Assembly: GCA_026874595.1 (NCBI GenBank)
Contig: CM049319.1
Location: 18,643,101-18,707,100 of the forward strand
Reading direction: 5' to 3'
Length of the DNA stretch: 64,000 bases
Origin: Sipunculus nudus
Lineage: Eukaryota > Annelida > Sipuncula > Golfingiida > Sipunculidae
Positions 38,350-49,187 of the stretch are shown piece after piece. The notes beneath the pieces are model-generated. The model made no database searches. It was given only the letters and a program-made list of their open reading frames with translations, and was not told where the DNA came from. How positions within the stretch are numbered: the first letter of the stretch is position 1; each line of letters begins with the position of its first letter. The position numbers and the translations under genes were made by a program.

Positions 38350-38488
38350 TATGTTGGTGGCGCATGTGGCCTAGAGCTTCAGAAATGGAAAAATTTGATG
38401 TACGCATGAAAGCATAGCGTGTGTAGCAAGCTACCCAGGTGGTTAGACTAGTTATGGGCCTCAGTTTATGACGTGGGTTCACCTTCAA
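37895..38488 (-). CDS. gag-like protein, C-terminal part with CCCH zinc finger
   Basis: An open frame of 197 codons. A middle segment (MRTSNFSISEALGHMRHQHN, then WKFYDDAYRHFWAANPNF) resembles the capsid-like region of Ngaro gag proteins. A zinc finger follows, with spacing C-x8-C-x5-C-x3-H (GFCYSF ... WCAKPRNCNYSH), then a Cys/His-rich SHDCFVCLQKG and a Pro/Ser-rich tail. The finger is likely to bind RNA. The frame is entered by a shift from 38485-38853. Confidence 0.7.
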   Translation of the reverse strand: MKVNPRHKLRPITSLTTWVACYTRYAFMRTSNFSISEALGHMRHQHNVCMLHSTYPNSLAWKFYDDAYRHFWAANPNFYFGTQLDGLMAEARSKGNLDRNQPFRGPSSTAPKKFQNNSASHIPNGFCYSFHQQGWCAKPRNCNYSHDCFVCLQKGRPARHSHSACTQNSAQLPPASSTPISQPPQRRPPTHHSNSNR

Positions 38489-38853
38489 GGGGTATTGGGA
38501 GATAATAATAGAAAGATGTCAAAATTGTTGTCCCTATCCTGCGTGTTGAAAGAATACCGAGGAAGTAGTTTACTTAACTCAAAATATTTTCTTGACAAAA
38601 TGTCCATATAGTCGGCCGACTCAATGCCAACCGTGATTGTGTCATACTGGAAAGTGGGGTGGGTAGGAAACTCACCAAGTGGCCCGTTGGTAGCGGCGGC
38701 TGTGGCTTGAGCCAAAGGCATAACGTCTGGCACTGTCCGGTTCACCAAAGTTTCGGTTGGAAGTGTAGAAGCGCAGGGAGGCGGTCTGGACATCTGGGTG
38801 AAGCTTGTGGCAGGATACGGGCCAGGACCGGACACTAGGTTGCTGCTGGTCAC
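38485..38853 (-). CDS. gag-like protein, middle part
   Basis: An open frame of 122 codons, Pro/Thr-rich at its start, followed by VGIESADYMDILSRKYFELS and a segment before NTQDRDNNFDIFLL that continues naturally into the next frame. Together with 38858-39241 and 37895-38488 it forms one gag-like protein broken by frameshifts. No catalytic motif is expected. Confidence 0.6.
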   Translation of the reverse strand: MTSSNLVSGPGPYPATSFTQMSRPPPCASTLPTETLVNRTVPDVMPLAQATAAATNGPLGEFPTHPTFQYDTITVGIESADYMDILSRKYFELSKLLPRYSFNTQDRDNNFDIFLLLSPNTP

Positions 38854-38857
38854 CTGT

Positions 38858-39559
38858 CTAGTAGGTAAATTCGTCGGGTGTGCTGACGGTATGGTAGGTG
38901 AGGTATGCGAGGCTGACCCTGGTAAGTTTTGCGTCGTAGTAGTTGAGAGATGCCGGCGATCTAGAGTGTGGTCGACTGCAGACTGCAGAAGGCGGTGCTG
39001 CTAGTACAGTGAGTGGAGCAAGCGAGGCTGATCGTGGAAGGTTAAGCGTCGTAGAGGTTGCGGTTTGACGGCGATCTAGTGCCTGGTCGACTACGGTAGC
39101 AATAGCGTCAATCATGGCCGGAGACAGTGTATCTGAGGTGTTCGAACTGGAACTGGCGGGAGTGTTCGAAGAGTGAGGAATGTGACAGCTGTGGGTTGTA
39201 GCAACGCTGGCGGGGATGGGAGGTGGCTGCGAATGCTGCAAATGTGTAGATCTGGGTTGAGCATGGTTGGAAGAATCCGGTTGGCTCTCGGTGTTGTCTT
39301 GGAGGCTTACCCTGCGTCGTTAAGTTCTTTTAGTTCGTTTTGCTGAAGGAGCGGGGGGCTCCACTGGTGTAGATGGGCCCTGATTGTGAGGCTCTGAAGC
39401 TGACCATGATGGCAACGAGTGTGTAGGTGCCCCCGGCTAAGAAGGCGTGTAGTCGTCGGTTGCCTCCAGGAGGTCGGTTGGTAGTTCCTCAAGCAGACGT
39501 CTTCTGGCACCAATACGTGTCACGGCTGGTGATGTAGCGGCTGTACTGCGACCAGGCAT
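38858..39559 (-). pseudogene. gag-like protein, N-terminal part, interrupted
   Basis: A plausible start ATG is at 39559-39557 (MPGRSTAATSPAV), giving a short frame that hits TAG about 45 codons in. The Pro/Ser/Thr-rich open frame 39241-38858 continues later (MQHSQPPPIP, then SPAMIDAIATVVDQALDRR). The low-complexity N-terminus is usual for gag of this group. The piece between may have carried further frameshifts. Confidence 0.5.
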
Positions 39560-39779
39560 CTGAATGGTGAGCAAATGCAGACAACAAGTAAAGGAGTCGC
39601 ATAATGTGAAAAAGGATTAACAGGGAAATAGAGAAAGCAACATATAATCAAATATTAAGTTACTATCGTGAAGAGCAGCATAAAATCTAATAATAGTAAA
39701 TTATGATAATTATGAAGCGTTATGAAGAGAAAGTAAGGCATAAGTTGTAATACAACGGATAAATATTGAGAAGGTGAAG

Positions 39780-40870
39780 CATATGTCAAAATCTAGCAAG
39801 AGTAGCCGATAGTGTCCATAGCCGCACCTGGCCTGAAAAGGATGAATAATAAGTAAAATTGAGGCATTTTCCAGAATATAAAGATAATAAAGTAATATAT
39901 ATATAACACCCGCAGCCTCCTTTGGCCTGGTACGGATGAATATTGAGAAGTAAGGCATATGTCAGAATATAAGGAAAGTAAAGAAATATATAATGCCTAG
40001 GCCGCACCTGGCCTGGCGAGGATAAATATTGAGAAGTAAAGAATATGTTAGGATATAGAGAAAGCAAGGAAATACATAATGCCTAGGCCGTACCGGGCCT
40101 GGCGAGGATAAATATTGAGATGTACAGCATATGTCAGAATATATGGAAAGTAAGGTAATACATAATGCCTAGGCCGCACCTGGCCTGGCGAGGAAAAATA
40201 TTGAGAAGTAAAGCATATGTTAGGATATAAAGAAAGCAAGGTAATACATAATGCCTAGGCCGTACCGGGCCTGGCGAGGATAAATATTGAGATGTACAGC
40301 ATATGTCAGAATATAAGGAAAGTAAGGTAATACATAATGCCTGGGCCGCACCTGGCCTGGCAAGGACAAATTTTGAGAATTAAAGCACATGTCAGACTAT
40401 AAAGAAAGTAAAGTTATACATGATGCCTAGGCCACCCTGGCCTGGCGAGAAATACTGAGAAGTAAAGCAAGTGTCAGAATATAAAGAAAGTAAAGTAATG
40501 CATAATGCCTAGGCTGCACCTGGCCTGGCGAGGTTAAATATTGAGAAGTAAAGCACATGTCAGAATATAAGGAAAGTAAAGTAATACATAATGCCTAGGC
40601 CGCCCTGACCTGGCGAGAAATATTGAGAAGTAAAGCATATGTCAGAATATAAAGGAAGTAAGGTCACACATAATGCCTAGGCCGCACCTGGCCTGGCGAG
40701 GTTAAATATTGAGAAGTAAAGCATATGACAGAATATAAAGAAAATAAAATAATACATAATGCCTAGGCCGCACCCGGTCTGGCGAAGATAAACATTGGAA
40801 AGTGAAGCATATGTCAGAATATAAAGAAAGTAAAGTAATCCGTAATGCCTCGGCCGCAACCGGTCTGGCA
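39780..40870. repeat. 85-bp tandem array inside the Ngaro-like element, about 12 copies
   Basis: Repeats of about 85 bp contain TGCCTAGGCCGCACCTGGCC, then TGGCGAGGATAAATATTGAG, AAGTAAAGCATATGTCAGAA and TATAAAGAAAGTAAAGTAATACATAA. Starts of the GCCTAGGCC block are near 39993, 40081, 40166, 40251, 40338, 40426, 40505, 40590, 40675 and 40761, with degenerate units at either end. The array lies between the hydrolase and gag. Open frames across it on the minus strand are composition artefacts. Confidence 0.9.
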
Positions 40871-40904
40871 GCATATGAAGATATGTAGAAATAGAAAACA
40901 TAAA

Positions 40905-40924
40905 TATATATATATAATATATAT

Positions 40925-41019
<95 letters not shown>
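40905..41019. repeat. (TA)n microsatellite
   Basis: Long TA run with two AATATA interruptions, placed between the 85-bp array and the hydrolase within the Ngaro-like element. Confidence 0.95.
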
Positions 41020-41021
<2 letters not shown>

Positions 41022-41563
41022 TGACCACAGGCGCACCAAGCCTGGCAAGAATTAATATTGAGAAGGTAACATATGTGTAAAAGATGTATAAGGAATATAT
41101 AAATAGTGCTCAGGAAAATTAATATAGGGGATTGTTCCTCTTAAAGGAAAAGTTACATAAGTGAGCAAGCAGCAGCTACGTTAGTAATTTAATGATTAAA
41201 TTTAACTGAATGAGAAGTGTTAGCTAATAGTTGAAATGTTTATACTTGAAGCTGCAGCACATGTAATAACTTGCTTATTAACAATATTGAGGAACCATAG
41301 AGTGTAAGTGTTACTTAAATTAGTGGACTCAAATGAACAAATAGTTGGGAAAGGGGCAAAATAGATCTAGGAACCCGTCAGGTATATAGGCGTGACAACA
41401 GTGGCAAGTGTGATAAAGACTGTTTTACAAGTGCTACTTGTTGCTTAGCGCTAACAACAGGGCCTAATCCTATAACAAGGCTTTATATTGGTATCTGTGT
41501 AGAGTAAATCAGTGTATGCCAGGAAAATGACAGGGAAGCGGATTTGCGGGTGGAAGCACATGC

Positions 41564-42237
41564 CTAGGACCCAAGAACAATAGCTCTTTTTACACTGGCT
41601 GCGTAATTGCACATTCTACGTTCATTTAAATGAACCACATCACGGAGGAAAACAGGCATGGTAGGCCCATGGAATCCTCTATGCTTCCAAGACCTCATGT
41701 TGTAACAATGGGTAGCATCACGGCATAGCTGATCTAGAGCAGCATTGTAAGCCAGAACATTCTGATTGTATGATGGAAAGGGAACGGCATATTGACAACG
41801 AAGTAGCACGGAACCGCAAATTACACGGTCTAAGTTGTGCTTTTCCGCTAACGAGATAGCGAAAGAGTAAACATGATGGGCAAGGCCGGCTGGTGAAATT
41901 GCAGGATCACAAAGGTCATTAGACCCGATTTCAAGGAAGAGAATGGATGGACAACAGTCCACAATGTTTCATAAAGTGACCGGACTTATCATGGATTTCG
42001 CGGGGGTACGCCCGCGAAGCTTCATGCCCCCAACCCCGTGAAAATTAACTAAATAAATCTATGCGTATCGTGGCCGAGATTACTCATGGGCCGCCATGTT
42101 TGGCGGTCGAGGGAGGAGTCCCCGGAAGCTGAAGTCTCCGTGAGTGTTTGATCATTACAGTTTACGGAATAAGAACGGAGCCTCTTGACAAATGAGTGGC
42201 CCAAAACCATAACAGAAGTTGGTTGATCGGATGACAT
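41564..42237 (-). pseudogene. SGNH (GDSL-type) hydrolase of the Ngaro-like element, broken
   Basis: All four SGNH blocks are present on the minus strand. Block I is VMVLGHSFVKRL (nucleophile Ser) at the start of 42237-42049. Block II is a HGVGGMKL stretch near 42020. Block III is LFLEIGSNDL (Asn), and block V is RDVVHLNE (Asp and His), both in 41962-41564. The N-terminal piece and the rest are in different registers, and TGA at 41969-41971 interrupts the second. Such hydrolases are known as an extra ORF in some Ngaro-type elements; their role is unclear. Here it lies upstream of gag. About 220 residues if uninterrupted. Confidence 0.78.
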
Positions 42238-42439
42238 GACTTACCCTGATGAACGCCAATGCTTACGGCAGATTATCGTCACTGGTTCGGTTGATCCGTC
42301 CCCAAAGTGAATAGAGCAGAGGTCAGCGTGGGTCGCTGGTTTCCAACACAAGCGTACAGCGGCGGTCTGTTCAGTATCACTATTAGAAGAACTGGTAAAA
42401 AACCCGCAAAAGTCCTAGCAAGCAAGTCGATATTGATTA

Positions 42440-42664
42440 TGTTTCAAAGAGTGTCTGCACACGTTTGATGATCCAGTAAGAATGAGAGATCACATGCAAT
42501 TAATCACACTGGAGAAAGTAATCACATGACGGGGTAAAGCCAGCTAATTGGATGGACAGTGACCCCTGAAAACATGCCCCTGTGATCGGGACTTAATAGG
42601 GGGAACGATAGGTGTTAGTGGGTTCGTGCATAAAATAATATGGTGCCGTTACACCAATGTATAT
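42440..42664 (-). repeat. Split direct repeat A1 (outer)
   Basis: Outer terminal repeat at the 5-prime end of the Ngaro-like element in minus-strand reading. It is nearly identical to 34697-34921. Confidence 0.92.
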
Positions 42665-42669
42665 ATATA

Positions 42670-43480
42670 TTAAATGATTAATAGTTGGAATGAAAAATTA
42701 ATTTTAGTACATTTTAGAAATCATAAAACCAAGACATATTTTAAAAGACATGTTTGATTGCTTAACTGGATTATCATATACATAGTATTTTCATATGTGA
42801 GGCCTGACACAAGTACAGGGTTGCATTCCATATACAACATCAGGCCATGAAACTTTGTTAAAAATCTAAATTTCAAATTAATGATGCATCATCTATTTTG
42901 TATAACTTATTGACTTCATACTTAGAAAAGAAACATATGCATAGTGTTGTTACAACTGTCAGTCAGTGTTAAGGGTTAACAGGAATAAATTAAAAAAGAA
43001 ATTAACATTTATCTCCACATATAACTTTTTTACACCACCTGTAAACATTTTATACAAAAATATCAGTGTCTTTAAATGATCGTTAATATAAAATTATGAA
43101 TTAAAAGTTTTACTTAACTGCTAGATCATCAACTGATCTAATATGACGTTACAATTTCCAATATCCTGGCTACAAACATCCGCATGTCCAAATCTTTATA
43201 ATCTATGTGTTTACTCACAAACTCGAAAGCCAGTATACTATAGGACCAAACCTTCTGACTCCTTACAATATCTGAAAATTTTCGTTAGACCACAAAATTT
43301 TCACGAGTAATATATACGAGTGAGCCGCCCGTTTGTCACAAATTTACCATTGTGCAGCCACGTGGAGCATGTATGAAAGAAAATACTTTCTCTTATTGAA
43401 AGTAAAACTTCAACATATAAATACAGTCTAATATCGTAAAGAGTAATGTTATAAGCACTTTCCTTATGTAGGCCAAAATA
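42670..43480. other. Intergenic, nothing identified
   Basis: AT-rich unique sequence between the retroelement edge and the inverted duplication. I see no gene or repeat. Confidence 0.4.
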
Positions 43481-44563
43481 TCCCCGGTTTACGGAACTTC
43501 TATCTTATGTACTTATAACTTGTATAGCAATGACCAGGCAATGTCTACATATAAGGTTTACTGTCTTTTGTTCCACAAATCCAAAAACCGTTGTGTTCCC
43601 TGAAGAAACACATTTATCAATTATCATTACCTGCTATTGAAAACTTGGAAGAACGATTTGCCTAATGTTGTTTTATTTCTTTTATTTATCCAAGAAGTCG
43701 GAAAAAACATAATAAGGGTCTTTGCGGAAATGATTGGAATAGTCTATGACAACAGGATGTTCATCCATATTACAGTCAGTATATAATTTACGTGCAATTT
43801 ATACGCTGCATGCAGTATAACAACAATATTGAAATATAAATATTAACAGGACGTGTGCTCATTCCTAGGCCTGTTTACGTGATAAGTATCAGAATGAACG
43901 TAGCCGCAAGGCGCATTATGTCATTGTTATTACTACAGTGATGCGTATGTCACAACACCCACAGCACGTTGTCCAGTTCAGTGGTGTGCACCAAAAGGAG
44001 GAGAGAATAATTGAAATGTCCTTTTCATTTGAGAGAAAGCTTAAAGTCCTTACCGAAACAGATGATTTTTGGGGGGTTTCTCTGTTATTCTTCACTCGGT
44101 TTCTTCGCCTTCAACACCGACTGGAATTCAGGTGACAAGTTTCAACAGAGGGAGTAGAGTCACTGTCCGTTACTAAAAGGAAAAGCCAACCTGATGTCTA
44201 GTTTAACACGAATTTTATATAGACGACACCTGGACTGTCTGATCCATATGTTAGCATTTGAAAAATATTTATCCCCATTGTCATTTGTGTAAAAGACAAT
44301 GTTGATTATCTGCAATGCCCGACAGCATGATGACGCCACAAGACCGGAGGCGCTCGTGGGCATGGGCAAGACAGTTAATATGCCCCTTGCAGCGGAAATC
44401 CCTTCAATAAACCCACCGTGGGCCTAGCCAATGCAAATTACCATAGTTGTCTGTTATACATTTCTAGCTTACGTTTGAATGTAAGCCTGTCATATTGTCG
44501 AACACACTTAATTATATGTTATAAACCGTATATAAAGCATAGGTTATCATAAAAATGTGACTA

Positions 44564-45097
44564 TAGTCCATTTCATCCCCTATTGTCCACCTGTTTTTTG
44601 CTATGAAAATTTTTAATAGTTACATTTCAAGGGAATCAATTGTAGTGTAGAGTAAAGGATAAAAGGACCTAATTTTCATTAAGGTAAATAAATACCTACC
44701 AAACACCTTATTTAAGACAGAATTATTTGAAAATATAAGAAATCCGTCTACATTTTACAACATATCAGACCCACTCATGGCGCCAAGGTCATTGGTCACA
44801 TGCAAAGACAGCCTCAACTGATAGCTTTTGATTGGATGAGCTCATGTAAAAACTCTTAGAAATATAACCAGCTAAAACAAATATGGCTACCTATGGAGGG
44901 ACACATTATATCTGCCAGATCATGGTGAAGAGACTTAAATGTTGTGAAACATAAACGGGGGATTTATATAAGATTCTTAATTGCCGTAATAGGTTGTCAC
45001 TTCCAAAGGTTTTTTCTTGGAAATTATTGAAAAATATAAACTTTTAAGTAAATCATCTACAAAAAAACAGGTGGACAGCAGGTGGTGAAACGGAATT
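44564..45097. mobile_element. MITE-like element with inverted termini
   Basis: 44564-44600 and 45061-45097 are inverted: the left reads TCCATTTCATCCCC, then TGTCCACCTGTTTTTT, and the right is its imperfect reverse complement. The interior has no coding signal. The block lies within a segment (44405-45117) that the right arm of the inverted duplication lacks, which supports insertion. Confidence 0.55.
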
Positions 45098-45640
45098 CAA
45101 TGGATGCAAACACAAGTAGAAAATGCTTTCCCCATCCGTTTATTAAACAAAGACTTGGCACGTGCCCCGTCAACTCCACTAGTATTGAGATAATAAGAAC
45201 CGTACTAGAAAGGATTAAAAAACTGAATTGACATTTTTTAATGTGGATTTAAAGGAAACCAAAACATTTTCTTAAGCATCATGATACCAGTGCTAGATGT
45301 GGCTTTCAGTCTAGACGAACTCTGTTTAAAACATAAGTTTACATCTGTTCAGGCATTCCGTAATGCTCAGTAGTTATTGTGGTGGTGAAATATTCAGGTT
45401 CCATTCAAAAGCAATCTCTTATAAGGAAAATGTTAGTGTTGGACTATAATTTCTTGATACGATTTCATGTGGATAATTTAGGTAAAGTTAATCTTGACCA
45501 AAACCAGTTTGGTGCCTTTTGATTTACATTTGATTTTATGACGCCACTCCGACCTTGACCTATGTAACTTGTATATTTTCGTATAAAGTGAAAATAGGGC
45601 ATTGGTAGAAAACGTGGCGAAGTGTGTCTATAAAATTTCA

Positions 45641-45700
45641 AGGGAGTCTCCGGTATGAATCTCGGTTGTCCAGAGGCGAGACTGTTCAGTGAAACAGTGA
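45641..45700 (+). pseudogene. Glycosyltransferase-like copy C, exon 2 fragment
   Basis: The sequence GGGAGTCTCCGGTATGAA, then CTCGGTTGTCCAGAGGCG and a GACTGT, corresponds to the first roughly 18 codons of exon 2 in copies A and B, preceded by a TTTCA-AG acceptor-like context. Similarity stops at about 45700. The region upstream that holds the putative exon 1 in copy B is deleted here. Confidence 0.65.
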
Positions 45701-45749
45701 ATTTATGGTTTTCAATGTTGTAGTTGTACTTACTATTAAAATTATAATA

Positions 45750-45786
45750 ATTATTATTATTATAATTATTATTATTATTGTTATTA
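45750..45786. repeat. (ATT)n microsatellite
   Basis: ATT/TTA trinucleotide run, adjacent to the truncation point of copy C exon 2. Confidence 0.85.
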
Positions 45787-46019
45787 TGAATATTTATTCA
45801 GGTCCTGCTGTTTAGTATGTTCGTTACCAAGATTTACTGGAAGTGGTTTCAGGGACTGTGTGCATAAAAATTACCTCTCCAAAGATATATAGGTCATATT
45901 GATTTGCTAGACAGGTTTCACGGAACGCACGGCTGGTCTCCAAATTAGGTTGCACAGTGGCTGTACTGGTTAAAAGGAAGCATCGGTACATACTTGCATT
46001 CATTTCCGATAAAAGTTGG

Positions 46020-46930
46020 AGGGGTTAGGTACCTATTCAACAGCAGCCTGCCGCCGACACGTTAATGTATTAATGTATTATTCAGCAGACGTTGGGTTGG
46101 CGGTACAAGCTATGGGGCCGGATCAATTTCAAGTTATAGATACGTACCAACCATTTCAGGCTATGATCGGTTATGTTTTATTGTCTGTCAAATTGTGATT
46201 TTCACAATTATTGGGTAAAACGATAACTGCATCATTTGTCAGGGAATAAAATGATCACATCTAAATTCTAAAGTTTCTTGCCGTGATAATTGATTACAAA
46301 TACCTTTTCCTTCGTAAAATTACCCAAATATCACTCCATTAAACAAAATCTTCTCATAACGGCAGACTCTGCTGAAATGGCCGATATAGCTACTCTACGG
46401 CTGATGAAGTTTAAATTGTTCCTATTATCGCCAGGTACAAGTTCATGTTATTATAGCTACAAATACTACCTCAAAAGTCTACCAAACGCCACCACTCGTG
46501 CCGTTGGGAGTGCCTTGTTTTAGTTTTTTTTAAATAGTTGGACGATCAATGTGCAATAAAATAAAGTTTATTGCTAAAGATTTTCCCGACAGAAGGAACA
46601 TTTTTCTCCGTGAATATATAGAGATCCCTGCTTCACTTTATAAAAAAAAGACATGAAGCACACCTATGGGAACTCTTGGACACAACTATGGCAGCAGTTG
46701 ACCTGTAAAATCGTTTTTCTCACGTTAACTGGTGCTGAGAAAACAAAAGGAGTTTTTTGGCTATACCTGACTCCATATTTCAGTATATGTACACTCTTAG
46801 TACATTTAAAGGGCGACATTTTAATGTTTTTACTGAAATATATTCACAAAGACCATATTTTCATCCGATCCTTGAAACACCTGTTCAACTGTGACTTGTT
46901 TCATGAATCCAGGCCCAGTCCGTTTATTTA
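46020..46930 (+). repeat. Segment duplicated at 50000-50390
   Basis: 46070-46200 resembles 50030-50120 (GCAGACGxTGGG, GTACAAGCTATGGG, GGATCAATT), and 46670-46925 resembles 50200-50400 (ATGGGAACT, GGGCGAC, GATCCGATCxTTGxAACA, GTTCAAxTGTGAC). Both are in the same orientation and have no supported coding content. Confidence 0.6.
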
Positions 46931-46974
46931 ATTAAAAGGCATGCGAGTCATGTTTCATTGCTTTACCTCTCCAT

Positions 46975-46997
46975 GTGTGTGTGTGTGAGAGACAGAG

Positions 46998-47071
<74 letters not shown>

Positions 47072-47088
47072 GAAACAGAGACAGAGTG
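46975..47088. repeat. (GA)n microsatellite
   Basis: GT then GA repeats with few interruptions. Confidence 0.93.
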
Positions 47089-47434
47089 TGAAACAGAGGG
47101 TGTCAGCCAGACAGACAGAGAAGGAGAGAAGGCTTCAAATAATCAATAGATCTCTCTTTCAATAATATTTGAGTTAGAAATATAAGATTTTAGAGTTCTA
47201 TATATTATCGAACGAGTAAGTTAACAAAATATAAAAGCAATTTTGTAATCAAGGCATCAAATAATAGAAAAAAGTAAGTAAAGAAATGATAAATTATAAT
47301 ATATGTATATTTAAAAATCCATATATTATATATGACAACGAAAGACAATCAGCAAGAAGAGGTCATTTCAACCATATATATCCACATAAAAGTAAAGTTT
47401 ATACATCTACATACATGTAAATACATACACGCAC

Positions 47435-47437
<3 letters not shown>

Positions 47438-47474
<37 letters not shown>
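47438..47474. repeat. (TA)n microsatellite
   Basis: Pure TA run. Confidence 0.93.
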
Positions 47475-47477
<3 letters not shown>

Positions 47478-47522
47478 CACACGCCAAAAACTATAAACAA
47501 CTCATTTAACATTCACTAAACA

Positions 47523-47891
47523 GTCGGTAGGAAGGTATACATTTAGTCCCGGATGTGTCGAAGCATATATTGAATTCCCATGTGGGAGTGCAATCACCCC
47601 TCCATTGCTTCAGAGAAATTTTATGCGCAAAATCTGACGCAAGCATCAAACTACATGCACGGCATTGTAGTCCTGTAGTGTGGCCTTAATGATAAAAGTG
47701 TTTTCATGTTTATAAATTTCACAAAAGCAGCACATTAACTCAATTTGTGAGGTGAGAAAGAAGACAGAAAAAAATGGTAGGGTAGTTGTTGTTGCTCTCG
47801 TTGAACGTTTGCCTTTTGAGCGTCTGTTCTGAGGTCTTCTGAGGTTCCTGTTTGTAATATTGTTGAAATATACAATAAACATTATACCCAT
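47523..47891 (-). pseudogene. Glycosyltransferase-like copy D fragment (exon 3 start plus upstream exon)
   Basis: 47690-47523 on the minus strand matches the first part of exon 3, with TLQDYNAV, a DACVR-like region and a TSDFSEAM-like segment, but it is interrupted by small indels. Immediately upstream, 47891-47720 matches the sequence at 53760-53640 upstream of copy B. Both share an RRSK-x-x-RSTRATTT reading frame, suggesting a real but unrecognised upstream exon. Exon 2 is missing. The upstream flank 48500-48850 matches 54480-54790 in the same orientation, so this was once a complete gene unit. Confidence 0.6.
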
Positions 47892-48309
47892 ATGTAAACT
47901 AGTCCAGCACTACCAGAATCTAAACCCACTGATTTGTCAGGGCAGTTAAGGGCTATATTTTTATGACATATATTGAAAAGCCGATTAGTTTATATATATA
48001 TAATTATAATATTTAAAATTTATAATAAATTATATTTACGATCTTTATGTTATTTTTTTACTCTTCAATACATAATGAATGTTGTTTAATTTTGATTTTG
48101 TACCAAATTGTGCTTTCGGATTTTTTTTGATTATGCCAATTAAGCTAGCTAATGCTGTTTTTTTTACGACCACCCGGTTCTTCGATATCTGTGATGTAAA
48201 GCATATAAATTATTTTATGCGAATTTTAAACTTTTGGCACACAATTTATTGCCTGGGATACCTGTTATAAAGCAGGCTGCACAAGATTTATTTGCTTGGA
48301 AAAAATGGT

Positions 48310-48475
48310 TAAAGCAAATAACTTTACAGACTTGTAGTTGTATATCTATGTGCAATAATGCACCACTGTTTACTATAATTCGTTTGTAGCCACTTCATTT
48401 GTTCCAAGAACAGGTTGCAACACTCTATACGAAGGCTCACCTGACCACCTGTGATATTACACACCCGAGGGCAAT
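48310..48475 (+). repeat. Inverted-repeat arm paired with 49725-49890
   Basis: Reads AGCAAATAACTTT, CAGACTTGTAGTTGTA, TGTGCAATAATGCA and onward to GGCTCACCTGA. The reverse complement of 49725-49890 gives the same landmarks in order. Confidence 0.7.
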
Positions 48476-48499
48476 TTATGAATTAAAGCAAGAAATTCC

Positions 48500-48850
48500 A
48501 ACGTGTACCTATAATCCACACCAGTTCAGACACTTTCACCGCCGCAACAACTAGAGAGCATAACGGAATGCCTAAGCAGATGTAAACTTATGCTTTGAAA
48601 AGACCTCATTCGGACTAAGGCCACAGCATAGAATGCTGTCATAATGCTGAAGAAAAATTGTTTTATATGCTTGGGATTTCTTCAAATCCTTTAGTTAAAA
48701 AAATGTCAATCCATTCTCAAGAAAACTACTTTCTAGTTCCATTCATCATATCATATTAACACTGAGGTAGGCTGGGTACGTGCCAAGTTTTTGTTTTTAT
48801 AAACAGAAACGGGAAAGCACATTAGTTTTTGCATTTACAACCTGTGGTTG
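48500..48850 (+). repeat. Flank duplicated at 54440-54790
   Basis: Shared landmarks are GCTGAAGxAxxATTGTTTTATATG followed by CTT, TTCTTCAAATCC, CTAGTTCCATTC and GGAAAGCACAT. The same orientation puts it upstream of copy D as 54440-54790 is upstream of copy B. It may include promoter sequence, but no TATA element can be assigned. Confidence 0.6.
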
Positions 48851-48966
48851 CATCCACTTGTCGTATTTTTATTATAAGCTCTACCGTTAATAATATATAA
48901 TGAACTGGGTTCCACAATAAGACAATTATGATTATGGGCATTGGCTAGCCCAACGGTGGGTATCTA

Positions 48967-49187
48967 AAAGCGCACATCTAAAAGCGCCACGGAATGGGGA
49001 CACTGCCATTGCTGACCAATCTACTTTAAATTCACTCTTTGCCAATTTGTTCAGAGACTTTTGGGACGTTAAATTTGTACCCACAATTCTTAGATTTAAA
49101 AAGCATCCAAAAAGAAGTGTACAAAGGAAAGAATACGTCGGGTTTGAGAGCAATAAGAAATTGTCCAATAATTGTTCTTTTGCATGA
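48967..49187 (+). pseudogene. Glycosyltransferase-like copy C, exon 3 C-terminal fragment
   Basis: It matches the last 70 or so codons of exon 3: a TSKSP-like start, GHCH, QSTLNSLFANLFRDFWDVKF, RFKKHP and a Cys/Ser-poor end reading CSFA then TGA at 49185-49187. A 2-bp loss near 49008 shifts the frame within the HRFDQ region. The upstream part of exon 3 is absent, so this is a truncated pseudogene. Downstream sequence to about 49690 still mirrors that of copy B. Confidence 0.7.

Larger units (their letters stand above)
28585..42664 (-). mobile_element. Ngaro-like tyrosine-recombinase retrotransposon with nested LINE
   Basis: On the minus strand the order is A1 (42664-42440), SGNH hydrolase, 85-bp tandem array, gag, RT, RNase H, tyrosine recombinase, B1 (35353-34917), A2 (34921-34697), LINE (29031-34696) and B2 (29030-28585). 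The A1-body-B1-A2-B2 split direct repeats and the RT/RNase H/tyrosine-recombinase content are diagnostic of the Ngaro/PAT type of DIRS-order elements. A1 and A2 differ at only two of about 224 positions, so insertion was recent. No target duplication is expected for tyrosine recombinases, and none is seen. Without the LINE the element would be about 8.4 kb. Confidence 0.85.

Noticed and set aside
35790-38374. Plus-strand open frames opposite the Ngaro-like coding region (up to 132 codons)
   Set aside because: Shadows of the minus-strand gag, RT and recombinase frames, whose motifs are clear.
39710-41048. Overlapping minus-strand open frames rich in Tyr, Ile and Leu across the array and TA run
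   Set aside because: They follow the 85-bp repeat and (TA)n composition; no start context, domain or conservation supports coding.
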